Shown: positions 24,801 to 34,279 of the stretch, piece after piece | Numbering within the stretch: position 1 is the stretch's first letter | Layout: each line of letters begins with the position of its first letter | From: Cohnella zeiphila | GTDB lineage: Bacteria > Bacillota > Bacilli > Paenibacillales > Paenibacillaceae | Reading direction: 5' to 3' | Assembly: GCF_014212055.1 (NCBI RefSeq) | Contig: NZ_JACJVO010000002.1 | Location: 1 to 64,000 of the forward strand | DNA length: 64,000 nt | Position numbers and translations under genes: made by a program | Notes under the pieces: model-generated | Told to the model about the DNA's origin: nothing | Database searches by the model: none | The model's input: the letters and a program-made list of their open reading frames with translations, nothing else

Positions 24801-25015
24801 TTGAACCAGGCCGAACCCCATGGACGGCCCCATGTCCGGCCTCGTTCCGCCGGGCGCCAGTCGGCCTCGGGACCGGGAACCTCGTACAGGTGCTCCTGCG
24901 TCTCGAAGTACCGGACCGGCACCTCGCCCCGTTTCTCGAAGATCAGGCCGGAATAAATGTCTTCCAGCTTTCTCAGCTTGCCCAGCGTTTTCTGAACGTG
25001 GTTGCGGTTGATCAT
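21860..25015 (-). CDS. Alpha-mannosidase, glycoside hydrolase family 38
   Basis: 1051 residues, the normal size of bacterial GH38 enzymes. An N-terminal beta-rich region (about 30-200) precedes the catalytic domain: GHSHMDTAWLW (263-273, zinc ligands H264 and D268) and WLPDTFGYS, whose D378 is the expected nucleophile. The C-terminal half contains the usual beta domains (EHGYIASFADKASGREL; NWDIDRD). There is no signal peptide, so it hydrolyses alpha-mannosides in the cytoplasm. ATG 25015 overlaps the stop of the oxidoreductase gene (ATGA); the frame is open 48 bases further upstream, but coupling favours 25015. Last gene of the 12-gene run. Confidence 0.95.
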   Translation of the reverse strand: MINRNHVQKTLGKLRKLEDIYSGLIFEKRGEVPVRYFETQEHLYEVPGPEADWRPAERGRTWGRPWGSAWFKGTFEVPAALDGGRIYIQAQTDGVETFFWVNGKPRGIFTHPKDAENRGNHRTLLLTERARAGEAYELAFEGYAGHPCVGTQPYQSHETGDGSPIRYERIFQSIDIVQCREDVQAFVFDLRTLNQMVRARSVDDFRKAKIENALLEAFRLLPQSPEEETEDTWRSGVAAASAVLRPLLESPNSPSAPQAGLIGHSHMDTAWLWTRDETIRKCARTYANALSLMEQYPEYTFVQSSAFHAELMRRHYPDIFEGIKRRTAEGRWEPNGGVWIEMDCNLAGGESIVRQFLKGQRYTREHFGYTADTFWLPDTFGYSAAIPQIMAGSGIRYFLTTKLSWNDTNLFPLDTFRWRGMDGTTVLTHFNTIHCWPDAETVASRIYERGNNGVQHPRVNDRRLISYGFGDGGGGPQYEMLEMARRIRDTEGVPRSGHTTVSRFMQELEETSVQLPLYVGELYFEGHRGTLTQMHQIKRNNRKAEIALRSLELIEVMERVAGGGRLSPSLRTTELYELLLINQFHDILPGTSIPEVHDRAVREVGDVIREAGKTAAELLSASLRPDSRAVTVLNALSWDRAGTIELDAAAFGGMRPADPALAVQLADDVLGRKRLLIGGAAVPALGTLTIELEPDTEARTAPSPFRFAGDRLETPFAVVRFDEHGYIASFADKASGRELRGEGHPLNALLLGEDLPGAWDNWDIDRDQAGKLRLQTALVSREIAADGPLQFRIRSEYRIGNASSLKQDIVFHSDTPRVDFETAIDWNEKHRLLKAGFDVALLATCARHEIQFGHVERPTHDNTPYDQGMFEVCNHKWTDLSENRFGVALLNDCKYGISVSGSDMRLTLHKGGAHPDPRGDEGLHEVVYSLLPHEGGFSAETVVRPAYELNVPVLAASGRAPGEPRSFAEIDAANVIVESVKPAEEDDAYVIRLYEAERSAVKGARLRFGFAPSRVVLTDMLEEEKEEVDLKGSEIRLDFRAFEIKTVKVYR

Positions 25016-26112
25016 GCGTTCGTTCCTCCGGGCAGCGGCGGCATCGGCGCCGGACGCCGGCATCGGCTTTTCATCTCGTAATGGATGCCTGCGGCGGATG
25101 CGTCGTGGAAGCCGTGCATCGCCTCCAGCACATGGAAGGCCATATCCCCGTGCGCGCGATGCTCCCGTCCTTCGGCGACGGCGGCCGCCAGATCGGCCAC
25201 GCCGATGCCGCGGTTATTGTTCGTGTAGCCGTGCGTAAGAGTGACTTCCTCCCACTCGCGGCTGCCGGCCCGGCGCAGCCGGACGACGCCGCCGAACCCG
25301 TTCGGGTCGGGGACGAGCAGCGTTCCTTGGCTGCCCTGAATCTCGATGTTCGGCAGCGAGGTGCCGGCCGGCGCGTCGAAGCTCGTGATCAGCGTGCCGA
25401 CGACGCCGCTCTCGAAGTCGAGCACCCCGGCGATATGGGTCGGCGTCTCGACGCGGATTTTCTGGCCGCGCTTCTTGGCGCTTCCGATCGTCCGTTCCGG
25501 ATGGGTGATGACCGCGCTCCCCGTCACGCGCCGGATCGGTCCGAGCAGGGTGACGAACGCCGTCAAGTAATAAGGCCCCATATCGAACATCGGACCGCCG
25601 CCGACCTCGTAATAAAATTCGGGATCGGGATGCCAGCTCTCGTGGCCGCCGCCGAGCATAAATCCCGATACGGCCACCGGCGTGCCGATCGCGCCGTCGT
25701 CGATCAGCTTCCGGCACGTCTGAATGCCGCCGCCCAGGAACGTCTCGGGCGCGCCGGCGACGCGCAGCCCTTTCTCCTTGGCGAGGGCCAGCATCTCGGC
25801 CCCTTCCTCGCGCGTCACCGCAAGCGGCTTCTCCACATAGACGTGCTTGCCCGCCCTCAGGGCGTCCAGGCATACCGAAGCGTGCGCCTTCGGAATCGTC
25901 AGGTTGACGACGATGTCGATGTCCGGATCGGCGAGCAGCTGTTCCGGCGTATAGGCTTTGGCGAGCCCGAACTGCTCCGCCCGGGCTTCCGCCCGGCCGA
26001 TGTCGATGTCCGCCGCCGCGACCAGTTCCACTTCCGGGTATTGGGACAAATTTTCGAAATAGATGCCGCTGATATTGCCGCACCCGACGATACCGACTCT
26101 GCTTTTTGCCAT
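25012..26112 (-). CDS. Gfo/Idh/MocA family oxidoreductase
   Basis: 366 residues. The N-terminal NAD(P)-binding Rossmann fold has VGIVGCGNISG; the family lysine lies in YVEKPLAVTREEG; the C-terminal alpha/beta domain contains GGHESWHPDPEFYYEVGGGPMFDMGPYYL, typical of sugar-processing members. It probably oxidises or epimerises a sugar released from the imported glycan; some family members are NAD-dependent glycosidases, which is possible here. ATG 26112 is chosen because the Rossmann strand should start within a few residues; ATG 26157 also has a fair ribosome binding site. It overlaps the mannosidase gene by four bases and lies 99 bases after GH95. Confidence 0.88.
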   Translation of the reverse strand: MAKSRVGIVGCGNISGIYFENLSQYPEVELVAAADIDIGRAEARAEQFGLAKAYTPEQLLADPDIDIVVNLTIPKAHASVCLDALRAGKHVYVEKPLAVTREEGAEMLALAKEKGLRVAGAPETFLGGGIQTCRKLIDDGAIGTPVAVSGFMLGGGHESWHPDPEFYYEVGGGPMFDMGPYYLTAFVTLLGPIRRVTGSAVITHPERTIGSAKKRGQKIRVETPTHIAGVLDFESGVVGTLITSFDAPAGTSLPNIEIQGSQGTLLVPDPNGFGGVVRLRRAGSREWEEVTLTHGYTNNNRGIGVADLAAAVAEGREHRAHGDMAFHVLEAMHGFHDASAAGIHYEMKSRCRRPAPMPPLPGGTNA

Positions 26113-26211
26113 CGTTTCAATCCCCTCGCTGACTCGTTTCGCTTCCTGCGCCTTCATCTTATCGCTGCCTCCCGCATCGGACAATGAGGCGTTCGTAAAC
26201 AAAGACAGCCA

Positions 26212-28554
26212 TTATTGGCCGGATTCGCGGCTCGTTCGGCGCCGAAGCGCGTATTCCGTTCCGGCAAGCGCCGCCCAGCGGATCCGGCCTTCTCCGTCGA
26301 CGGCCGCATCGACCGGAACGCCGCCTGCCGCCAAGTCCCACTCCCCCTCCGCGCGAACGAACCGTTCGCCGTCCGCAGCCGTGCGTATCCGGGCTTCGAG
26401 CAGCGCGCCGTCCGACCATCGCAGGTCGACCTCGCAGCCGCCTCTTGCCCGCAGGCCGCGAACTTCTCCTTCCCGCCACGCCGACGGGAGCGCCGGCAGC
26501 AGGTGGAGCTCGCCGGCATGGCTCTGCAGCAGCATCTCGGCTATGCCCGCCGCTCCGCCGAAATTGCCGTCGATTTGGAAAGGCGGATGGTTGTCGAACA
26601 GATTCGGCAGCGTGGAATGCGCCAGCAGCGCCTTAACGTTCTCGTAAGCTTTCTCGCCGTCCTCCAGCCGAGCCCACAGATTGACGATCCAGGCGCGGCT
26701 CCAGCCGGTGTGGCCGCCGCCATGGGCAAGCCGCCGTTCCAGCGTCACCCGGGCGGCATCCGTCCATTCGGGCGTCGTCCGAACCGACCAGCCCGTGCCG
26801 GGATGAAGCGCGAACAGATGGGAGATGTGGCGATGGCCGGGCTCCGCTTCCTCGTAATCTTCCAGCCACTCCAGCAGCTGGCCGTGGCGGCCGACGGCCG
26901 GCTCCGGCAGCCGGGAGAGCAGCTCCGCCAGCCGCCCGGCGAACGCCTCGTCGATGCCGAGAATGCCCGCCGCTTCGATGCAGGCCCGGAACAGCTCGCG
27001 CAAAATTTGACTGTCCATGGCCGGACCCGCGCACAGAATGCCTTTCTCGCCTCCGGGCAGAACATACGTATTCTCCGGAGACACCGACGGCACGGTGACG
27101 AGCCGGCCGTCCGGTAGCTCCGTCAAATAATGAACGAAAAATTCCGCAGCCTCCCGCATCGTTCCGTAAGCGTCGGCCAGGAAGGAGCGATTCAGCCCGT
27201 ATGCGTAATGCTCCCACAGATGAAGGCAGAGCCAGGCCGCGCCCATCGGCCAGAAGGTCGACGGCAGATAAAGGTCCTGGGGCGCCGTGTCGGCCCACAG
27301 GTCGGTGTTGTGGTGGGCGACGAAGCCTTCGCAGCCGTACATCGCCCTTGCGGTCTTCCTCCCCGGCTCGCGCATCCGCTCGATCAGCCCGAACAGCGGC
27401 CCGTGGCATTCGGCGAGGTTGCCCGATTCGGCGGGCCAGTAATTCATCTGCGTATTGATGTTGATCGTATACTTGCTGTCCCACGGCGGAAGAATCCGGT
27501 CGTTCCAGATGCCTTGCAGATTGGCCGGAAGCGAGCCCGGCCGGCTGCTGGCGACAAGCAAATAGCGTCCGAACTGGTAATAGAGAGCCATGAGGCCGGG
27601 GTCTTCGGCGCCGGCCCGCACCCGTTCGAGCCTGGCATCCGTCGGAAGCCGGGCCAGCCCGTCTTCTTCCGGTCCGAGCCGAAGCTCGACTCGCTCCATG
27701 AGCGGCCTTACATCGCCGATCTGCCGCCGCCGCAGTTCCTCGAAGCCTCGCGCGCTTGCCGCATCCGCCGCACGCAGCGCTTCCGCCTCGGGGTCGGCGA
27801 AGCGGAACGAGGTTGCGGCGGCCAGCACCAGCGTAACCCGGTCGGCGTCCCGAACGATCAGGTGCTCGCCGACGATCCGGACGCTGCCGCCTTCGGCTTC
27901 CGCCCGCAGCACCAAGCGAAAATCGACGCCGCCCGTGCCGCCGCCGTTGCCTCTCATGATCAGGGTTCGATCGCCAGAGCGCGCGATCTCGTCGTAATAC
28001 CGGTTGTTCGGCCCGCGCGTCAGCCGCGCCGTAAAGCCGACGGCTCCCGGCCGGTCGGCTTCGAGGCGTACAACGATCGCCCGATCCGGCTCGCTCGCGA
28101 ACGTCTCCCGGCGGTAGGCGATCCCTCCCGCCCGGTAGCCGACGCTCGCGATGCCGGTCGTCAAATCGAGCTCGCGTCGGTAATCTTCCGCCTGACCCTG
28201 CGAGTCGAACGTCAAGGCCAATTCGCCGAGCGGCACGTAATGGCGCTGCGTCTCCGGAACGCCGGACAGCGCCAGCAGCGACAGCCGCTGCGCCTCCTGC
28301 ACCCGATCATCCAGCAGCGCCTGCCGGATCGTCTCCAGATGAGCGAGCGCGTCCGGGTTGTTGCGGTCCCTCGGACCGCCATACCACAAGCTGTCTTCGT
28401 TCAATGCGACGCGTTCCCGCTCCGGCTGGCCGTAAATCATGCCGCCGAGCCTGCCGCTGCCGATCGGCAGCGCCTCTTCCCATGAGGCGGCCGGCCGATC
28501 GAACCACAGCTTCAGCGGTTGCCGCCCGTTCTCCGGCGTACTCACTTTTTTCAC
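26212..28554 (-). CDS. Alpha-L-fucosidase, glycoside hydrolase family 95
   Basis: 780 residues with the full GH95 order: N-terminal domain opening [18 protein letters not shown] and [17 protein letters not shown]; the (alpha/alpha)6 catalytic part with [20 protein letters not shown], then AHHNTDLW (413-420) holding the Asn residues that support the inverting mechanism, and the acid-bearing [20 protein letters not shown] (560-579). The family cleaves alpha-1,2-L-fucosides; some members act on alpha-L-galactosides. No signal peptide, so it is cytoplasmic. It lies downstream of two sugar importers and upstream of the oxidoreductase and alpha-mannosidase, suggesting stepwise trimming of an imported fucosylated, mannose-containing oligosaccharide. 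Confidence 0.93.
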   Translation of the reverse strand: MKKVSTPENGRQPLKLWFDRPAASWEEALPIGSGRLGGMIYGQPERERVALNEDSLWYGGPRDRNNPDALAHLETIRQALLDDRVQEAQRLSLLALSGVPETQRHYVPLGELALTFDSQGQAEDYRRELDLTTGIASVGYRAGGIAYRRETFASEPDRAIVVRLEADRPGAVGFTARLTRGPNNRYYDEIARSGDRTLIMRGNGGGTGGVDFRLVLRAEAEGGSVRIVGEHLIVRDADRVTLVLAAATSFRFADPEAEALRAADAASARGFEELRRRQIGDVRPLMERVELRLGPEEDGLARLPTDARLERVRAGAEDPGLMALYYQFGRYLLVASSRPGSLPANLQGIWNDRILPPWDSKYTININTQMNYWPAESGNLAECHGPLFGLIERMREPGRKTARAMYGCEGFVAHHNTDLWADTAPQDLYLPSTFWPMGAAWLCLHLWEHYAYGLNRSFLADAYGTMREAAEFFVHYLTELPDGRLVTVPSVSPENTYVLPGGEKGILCAGPAMDSQILRELFRACIEAAGILGIDEAFAGRLAELLSRLPEPAVGRHGQLLEWLEDYEEAEPGHRHISHLFALHPGTGWSVRTTPEWTDAARVTLERRLAHGGGHTGWSRAWIVNLWARLEDGEKAYENVKALLAHSTLPNLFDNHPPFQIDGNFGGAAGIAEMLLQSHAGELHLLPALPSAWREGEVRGLRARGGCEVDLRWSDGALLEARIRTAADGERFVRAEGEWDLAAGGVPVDAAVDGEGRIRWAALAGTEYALRRRTSRESGQ

Positions 28555-28603
28555 GCGAACCGTCCTCCTTATTCTTTATGCGACGTCTTCTATGCGACGC
28601 AAA

Positions 28604-28637
28604 GAGACTGCCGGTCCCTGAAGCCCCGGACAGTCTC
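28604..28637 (-). terminator. Hairpin after the 28656-30056 binding protein gene
   Basis: Minus strand GAGACTGTCCGG ... CCGGCAGTCTC with a weak TTT tail, 18 bases after the stop. It may cause partial termination or 3'-end protection, which would keep transport genes more expressed than the downstream enzymes. Confidence 0.5.
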
Positions 28638-28655
28638 CGCTCACGGATATCTTAC

Positions 28656-30056
28656 TTATAAACCCAATGAAGACCGAAGTTCAAGCGTCTTCTTGTTCCA
28701 TGCTTCCGTCTCCGGAATGATGTCGTTGATATCGCGATCGCCGAAGATGATATCGTTCAGAATGTTGTTCCAGTTATACTCGCTCCAATCCGGAACGGTG
28801 ATGCCCGGCTCGATCTTGGCGTTCTTCTGCGCGATCTTTACGGCTTCGATGTTCTTGCCCTGCCACATCGGCGATTGATCGTAATAGCTGGTCAGCTCCG
28901 GATTGAGCAAGGATGCGTTCGCGCCTTGGTCGATCTTCCACTTCTGGGCGTCCACCGTGAATTGGAAGCTGAGCCACAGGAACGCTTCTTCTTTATGCTT
29001 CGAACCGGCGAGCATCGCGAGCGGCCCGTAGATCGAATACCCCGGCTGGCTGACTTTGCCCTTCGGGAACGGCAGCACGTCCCAGTTGAACGTCGCCTTG
29101 TTTTTGAGGTCCGGCAGCACCCAGTCGCCACCGATCGCGAACGCGGTCTTGCCGTTGAGGAAATTCGTCGTGACGTTGCCGGAAGCCGCTGCGGCGGCGT
29201 TGCTCTGCATCGATCCGTCCTTCGTCACGAGCTCCTGGAACCATTTGACCTCGTTCATGACGTCCGGCGTCGCCATTACGCTCTGCGTCAAATCCTCGTT
29301 CATGTAATGATGATTGGCCGCGTATCCGTCCGCGATCGCCTTCGCGCTGGTAAGCCGCATCTGGATCTCCGGCTGCGTCGTTACCCCGTACTCGCCGGCA
29401 TCCGGATCGGTCACCTGCTTGGCGATGTTGCGGAAGTCGTCGTACGTCCAGTCGTTGGACGGCATATCGACGCCGTGCTTGGCGAGCAAGTCCTTGTTTA
29501 CCAGGATCCACATCGGCACGTCGACCATCGGCACGGCCAGTTTCTTGCCTTTGAGCGTCATCATATCGAAGAACCCTTGGGGCAGCGTCGCTTCCTGGAA
29601 GATCGGGCTTTTCTCGATATACGGAGTCAAATCTTCGAGCAGTCCGTTCTGGTCGAAGGAGATCAGGTCGGTGTCGATCTCGGTCACGTCGGCGGGAGTG
29701 CCCGCCGCTTCCTGCGCCGCGATCACATCCATGACCGGCTGGCCGTTGACCGGCACTTGCTCGATCGTGATCCACGGATATTTCTCATGAAACATCTTGT
29801 ACAGCTCGTCATAGGTTCCGTTCTTCCAGGAGACGAACTTCAGGGTGACGGGATCGTGCTTCTCCTCCGATGCCGGCTGACTCGCCTGCGCCGACGCGCT
29901 GCTGCTCGGACTGCCGCTTGGGCTGGAGCTCGGTGCGGCGCTTCCGGAAGCCGAGGAGCCGGCGTTGTTGTTGTTGCCGCCGGAGCAGGCCGTCAAAGCC
30001 AAGGAACTCATAAGCGCGATACTGACGATTCCCATCATCGAACGTTTCTTTGTCAC
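28656..30056 (-). CDS. Extracellular sugar-binding lipoprotein (ABC importer 2)
   Basis: 466 residues. Signal peptide with lipobox LTAC, followed by a Ser/Pro/Ala-rich linker of about 40 residues and a family 1 binding domain (PVTLKFVSWKNGTYDELYKMFHEKYPWI...; FAIGGDWVLPDL; WDVLPFPKGK), all typical of carbohydrate ABC binding proteins. GTG 30056 is taken as the start because GGGGAGG lies 9 bases upstream; the TTG at 30074 would sit on that site. It follows two permease genes, completing one importer. It lies 101 bases upstream of GH95. Specificity cannot be read. Confidence 0.92.
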   Translation of the reverse strand: MTKKRSMMGIVSIALMSSLALTACSGGNNNNAGSSASGSAAPSSSPSGSPSSSASAQASQPASEEKHDPVTLKFVSWKNGTYDELYKMFHEKYPWITIEQVPVNGQPVMDVIAAQEAAGTPADVTEIDTDLISFDQNGLLEDLTPYIEKSPIFQEATLPQGFFDMMTLKGKKLAVPMVDVPMWILVNKDLLAKHGVDMPSNDWTYDDFRNIAKQVTDPDAGEYGVTTQPEIQMRLTSAKAIADGYAANHHYMNEDLTQSVMATPDVMNEVKWFQELVTKDGSMQSNAAAAASGNVTTNFLNGKTAFAIGGDWVLPDLKNKATFNWDVLPFPKGKVSQPGYSIYGPLAMLAGSKHKEEAFLWLSFQFTVDAQKWKIDQGANASLLNPELTSYYDQSPMWQGKNIEAVKIAQKNAKIEPGITVPDWSEYNWNNILNDIIFGDRDINDIIPETEAWNKKTLELRSSLGL

Positions 30057-30180
30057 TTCGGTTTTCCTCCCCAACTGTGTTTAGGTCGATGCGTCTTGCC
30101 GAATCCCCTTGCTGCTTGCGATGCGGATCTGGACTCTAGCCAGGGCATCACTCCTCTCAAGTTCGCAAGCCTGCGCTGCG

Positions 30181-31167
30181 TTACTCCACGATCCCCGTCC
30201 GCTCGATGCCGGTGACAAACCACCGCTGCAGGAACATAAAGACGAGGATCGGAGGAAGGATGATCAGGAACGCGGCCGCCATCTTGGTCGCTTCCGTCAC
30301 CGGATTTGCCGTTCCCGGGCTGTCGGCCGTGTGCCCGAGCAGCGACGGGTTCAGCACGTTGTCCAGGTTGTCGAGCCGGATCGACAGCGGCGTGAATCCC
30401 TTCGCGAGGAACATCGAAGGCTCGTAATACATGTTCCAATACCAGATGAACGAGAACAGGAACACGACAAGGCAGGCGGACCGGGCCAGCGGCAGCATGA
30501 TGCGGAAGAACAAGCGGAACACCGACGCCCCGTCCAGCTTCGCGGCCTCCTCCAGGCTGATCGGCTGCGCGTGGAAAAACTGGCGAAAGATCAGAATGAA
30601 CAGCGCGCCCTTGAGCCCTTGCCCGAAGACGGCCGGGATCAGAAACACGAACATCGAATTCAATAACCCGAGCCTGCTGAAAATGACATAAAGCGGAATG
30701 ACGATGACTTCGGGCGGAATGAGGAACGTCAAGATGATGAGTCCCGTAATGACTCCCTTGAACGGCACGGCCAGCCGGGCGAGGGCGTATCCGGTCATCG
30801 CGCAGATGAACACTTGAACGATGGAGCAGGAAAGGGCGATCGCCGCCGTGTTGCGGAGCGCCTCCGGATACTGCAAGCCGTCGAACGCCTTGCTCAGGTT
30901 CTCCCAGGTGATCTGCCGGGGAATCCATTTGACGGTCGGATCGAGCAGGTCGCTGATGTTTTTGAGCATGGTGCTGATCATGTACAGCAGCGGCTGCAAG
31001 TACAGGTAGGCGACGATCGACAGCAGAATGTAGATGACCAGCTTGGCGAGCAGGCCGTCCGACAAGTTGCGGCCCATGACGAGCTGCTTGACCTTCTGGG
31101 ATTGGCGGCTCCAGATCAGTCCTCTTATGCGCCGCTTCGCTTTCTCGTACCGGATATCGGTATTCAT
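30181..31167 (-). CDS. Carbohydrate ABC transporter permease (ABC importer 2, inner subunit)
   Basis: 328 residues, six predicted membrane helices, with the EAA loop EEAAKLDGASVFRLFFRIMLPLA that contacts the ATPase. The unusually basic N terminus (about 45 residues before helix 1, with RRIRGLIWSRQSQKVKQLVMGRN) is longer than in most MalG-type permeases. ATG 31167 overlaps the previous permease stop (ATGA). The 124 bases between its stop and the binding-protein start contain no gene or clear signal. Confidence 0.93.
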   Translation of the reverse strand: MNTDIRYEKAKRRIRGLIWSRQSQKVKQLVMGRNLSDGLLAKLVIYILLSIVAYLYLQPLLYMISTMLKNISDLLDPTVKWIPRQITWENLSKAFDGLQYPEALRNTAAIALSCSIVQVFICAMTGYALARLAVPFKGVITGLIILTFLIPPEVIVIPLYVIFSRLGLLNSMFVFLIPAVFGQGLKGALFILIFRQFFHAQPISLEEAAKLDGASVFRLFFRIMLPLARSACLVVFLFSFIWYWNMYYEPSMFLAKGFTPLSIRLDNLDNVLNPSLLGHTADSPGTANPVTEATKMAAAFLIILPPILVFMFLQRWFVTGIERTGIVE

Positions 31168-32060
31168 CGTTGTCCTCCCCTCGACTTCATGCTTCGGCTG
31201 AACAGCCACATCACGACGGCGATCAGGACGAAGATGAACGCGAAGTAGATCCAGGCCAGCGCGCTGGCGTAGCCGTAGCCGGTATCGACTTTGAACATGT
31301 TGTCCTTGATATGCTTGAGCACCGGATTCAGCGGAAAAGTGAACAAGTCGATGATCGTGTACAGCACGTTCAGGCTGATGAACGGCAGGCTGGCCGGCAG
31401 CGTAATCTTCCAGAAGCTGTCCCACGGCGACGCCCCGTCGATCCGGACCGCCTCGTAGTTCGACGGCGACACCGTCTGGAAGCCCGCGATGAAGATCAGG
31501 ATCTGCACGCCCGAGTACCACAGAATGAGCACGACCCGGCTGAGGACGTCCATGACGGTCGTGGCGAATTCCCCTCCGACATATTCCTTGACCATCGGCT
31601 CGAGATTGTATTGATCGAGGAACGGGATGTCCCCCGCCCCTTGCGTGAACAGCTCGGACAGCACCTGTCCGGTGGCGAAGATGACCGGGAGGAAGAACAG
31701 CGCCCGGTACAGGAACCTTCCCGGAAACCGTTGGTTGAGCAGCAGGGAGATCAGCAGCGCGAATATGACGATGATCGGAATCATCAGAAGCATCTGCTCA
31801 AAATAAGTGATCAGCTCGATCGGGAACACGTTGTCTTTCAGGAACGCGTCCCGGTAATTTTGCATGCCGAGCCAGGTGTATTTGAAGCCGCCCGGAACGA
31901 CGGCCACCTTGTGCAGCGACATGAACATCGACCAGCCGATCGGTATGGCGACGAACACGCAGAAGCCGATCATCCAGGGGAGCATGAACAACATGCCGGT
32001 GCCGTATCGCTTCGAGCTATGGAGAAGCGCTTGCTTCTTGTGGGATTGTACCTTGTTCAT
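31164..32060 (-). CDS. Carbohydrate ABC transporter permease (ABC importer 2, outer subunit)
   Basis: 298 residues, six predicted helices, UgpA/MalF-like, with SSKRYGTGMLFMLPWMIGFCVFVAIPIGWSMFMS at the N terminus and the EAA loop YEAVRIDGASPWDSFWKITLPAS. Its ATG overlaps the DUF5696 gene by four bases and its stop overlaps the next permease by four, so the three genes are translationally coupled. That links the surface DUF5696 protein directly to this importer. Confidence 0.93.
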   Translation of the reverse strand: MNKVQSHKKQALLHSSKRYGTGMLFMLPWMIGFCVFVAIPIGWSMFMSLHKVAVVPGGFKYTWLGMQNYRDAFLKDNVFPIELITYFEQMLLMIPIIVIFALLISLLLNQRFPGRFLYRALFFLPVIFATGQVLSELFTQGAGDIPFLDQYNLEPMVKEYVGGEFATTVMDVLSRVVLILWYSGVQILIFIAGFQTVSPSNYEAVRIDGASPWDSFWKITLPASLPFISLNVLYTIIDLFTFPLNPVLKHIKDNMFKVDTGYGYASALAWIYFAFIFVLIAVVMWLFSRSMKSRGGQR

Positions 32061-34279
32061 GCGCCTCCTCCTTTTTCCACCCGGAACGTCTTGGCGTCAT
32101 AGTCGACGATAACCCGCGTTCCGTCCTCGTAGGTCGTCTCGAACCGGTTGTCGCCCAGCTGCTTGTGGTCCACGATCTTCTCCGAGTAGACGGAGGCGAG
32201 CGAATCGAACTGCTTGTATTCGTCCACGATCCGGCTGTCCCACTTGTCGAACCGGCTGCTGTACAGGTCGTTCGCATCCGTATTCTTCAGCTTGCGCGAA
32301 TCGTCGTGCGTGACGAAGAACGACGGCATGGCGCCGTACTCGATCGCCTTCAGGAATTCCGTCTCCGCGTCGTCCCGCAGGTTCCCTTCCTCGAACGAAT
32401 ACGGAACGTATCCGTGCAGGACGATCGGGTAGAACGGGACGGTCTCGTCGATCATGAAATCGTGGCTCGAATCGTACGGGAACTGATCGATGTAGTCCGT
32501 CTGGCCGATCGTGTAGGCGTTGCCCCGGTATACGCTCGCCGATCCGAGCTCCTTCCTCGTGTAATCCAGAAGGCCGTCGTATACTTCCTTCGTATAAGCT
32601 CTCGTCTGGATGCCGGACGGCTCGTAATCGTTGAACAGCATCTCGCCGAATCCGTTGTAATGGATGCCGGATACCCCGATCTCCTTCAGCTTATCGATCG
32701 TGCCGACGGCGTCCGCGACCGACAGCATCGGCTTCGCCAGGAACCAGCCGTCGTCGACGAATGCGGTGCCGTCGATCGCCCGCACGGCGTAATTTTTCCC
32801 GGACGTGCCGGAGTGGCTGTCGATCCAGGTGAAGTCGTCCTGGAAGACGACGTCCGTTCCTTCCTGCTTCATCTTGGAGACGAACGACTTGGCGGCCGAC
32901 GTTCCGCCGAGCGCCGATTCGATCGGAAAGCGGTTCTCCACGTTGTAGTCGCCCTTGTTCTGCCAGCCGTAATAGATGACCTTCGAGCTCGCGACCCCTT
33001 CGCTTCGCAGCCGGTCCACGATGTCGCCCGCCTGCTCGAACGTGGTGGCGGCTACGTATTTGACCCGTCCGTAGGCGATCTCGTAAGCCCCTCCCTCGAT
33101 CTTCAGATAGAGCGGTACGTGATCGACGGGCTGCATCGGGTCTTTAAGCTGACCGTTCTCCGTCAGATAGTCGCGGTATGCGTTCGCCATGCCGATGTAG
33201 CCGGCATCGCTCCCGCTGAGGAACCGGTACTCCACTTCGCGGTCCCGGTCCAGCCGCTGCTCCTGGATCGCTTTGACCGGAGCGGCGAGCCGGCTCATCT
33301 GGTACAAATACTCCTCGCGGTAAATTTGGCTCGAATAGACGTTGAAGAACGACGACTTGATGCCGGGCGGCATGGCGGCGACGTTCGCGGAGTCGTCCCC
33401 TTCCGTCAGGATGGCGACGAACGCGTGATCGCCTTTTTTCAGACCGAACACGGGGTACGCGATGTCTTCCCTTCGTTCCCCGGAGCGCATCCAGTTGGCC
33501 GTGTTCGATACTTCCGTCCCGTAGACTTGATGAATGTAGCCGCGGGATACGGCGGCATGCTCGGCGTCGAACCGGATCAGGCCGCCCGGGCCGTCGGGAA
33601 CGAACAGATAACCGTCCTCGTCCGCCGAAGCGGCCCCGAAATACGGCAGCACGTCGAGCGTGAAAAAGACGTAGTCTCCGTCCTCCCGGATGCCGTCCGC
33701 CGGCACTCTCGCCTTCAATCCCTTGTCGGTCAGCTCGTATTGAATGGCGAAGCCGAGCTTCTGCTGCGGGAACGTGTACGCGATCTGGAGCCCCGCGTCC
33801 GTCTTCGTCATGACGGCTTGCATGCCGGGCGTCTGGGCGTTCGCTTCTTCCCGGATCGTCTGGTTCGTTCCTTGCGCTTTGACGTACGTCAGCACGAACG
33901 TCGACTTCAGGTTCGACAGCAGCTGGCCTTTGACCGTCTCCTTGGCGAGTCGGCCGTCGTCCGGATTGCTGGTCCACCGGTATCCGGTCGACTTGTCGAC
34001 GACGGCGATCTGCGTGTTGTCCGGCCGGACGTACAGCTCATACTTCCCGTTGTCCGCAGCCAGCGCGTAACCGTCGCTGCCGGCCGCCGGCTTCCAGGGG
34101 CTGCCGTCGTACAGCGGGGCGTGCGCCGGCTCCTGCGCGTCGATGCCGGCATCGGCGAACGCCTCCGCGGCGGACGGCGTATCGTCGCGGGCAAGGAAGA
34201 CGGCCAGCAGGACGGCAACGACGACGATGGCGGCCGCTATCAGCTTTACTCGAAGGGATAGTCGTCTAAGGAAGTTAAT
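32057..34279 (-). CDS. Membrane-anchored DUF5696 protein, probable non-canonical (ATT) start
   Basis: About 740 residues when read from 34279. The frame is open from an in-frame TGA at 34289-34291, and no ATG, GTG or TTG occurs before GTG 33895. The region 33896-34279 is clearly coding: it encodes a basic start (NFLRRLSLRVK), a membrane helix (LIAAAIVVVAVLLAVFLA, about 13-31), and a sequence running smoothly into the rest (DGKYELYVRP-like region, YRWTSNP). ATT 34279 lies 8 bases after GGTGAG and overlaps the TAA of the NHL-YIP1 gene. The C-terminal 600 residues are DUF5696, which looks like a glycosidase-type barrel (VIYYGWQNKGDYN; VVFQDDFTWIDSHSG; SGIHYNGFGEMLFNDYEP). It probably faces the outside of the cell. 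Its catalytic role is not established. Confidence 0.85.
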   Translation of the reverse strand: MNFLRRLSLRVKLIAAAIVVVAVLLAVFLARDDTPSAAEAFADAGIDAQEPAHAPLYDGSPWKPAAGSDGYALAADNGKYELYVRPDNTQIAVVDKSTGYRWTSNPDDGRLAKETVKGQLLSNLKSTFVLTYVKAQGTNQTIREEANAQTPGMQAVMTKTDAGLQIAYTFPQQKLGFAIQYELTDKGLKARVPADGIREDGDYVFFTLDVLPYFGAASADEDGYLFVPDGPGGLIRFDAEHAAVSRGYIHQVYGTEVSNTANWMRSGERREDIAYPVFGLKKGDHAFVAILTEGDDSANVAAMPPGIKSSFFNVYSSQIYREEYLYQMSRLAAPVKAIQEQRLDRDREVEYRFLSGSDAGYIGMANAYRDYLTENGQLKDPMQPVDHVPLYLKIEGGAYEIAYGRVKYVAATTFEQAGDIVDRLRSEGVASSKVIYYGWQNKGDYNVENRFPIESALGGTSAAKSFVSKMKQEGTDVVFQDDFTWIDSHSGTSGKNYAVRAIDGTAFVDDGWFLAKPMLSVADAVGTIDKLKEIGVSGIHYNGFGEMLFNDYEPSGIQTRAYTKEVYDGLLDYTRKELGSASVYRGNAYTIGQTDYIDQFPYDSSHDFMIDETVPFYPIVLHGYVPYSFEEGNLRDDAETEFLKAIEYGAMPSFFVTHDDSRKLKNTDANDLYSSRFDKWDSRIVDEYKQFDSLASVYSEKIVDHKQLGDNRFETTYEDGTRVIVDYDAKTFRVEKGGGA

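Noticed and set aside
31168..31521. N-terminal extension of the permease at 30181-31167
   Set aside because: It lies in a different frame over the upstream permease gene; ATG 31167 with an ATGA overlap is the natural start.
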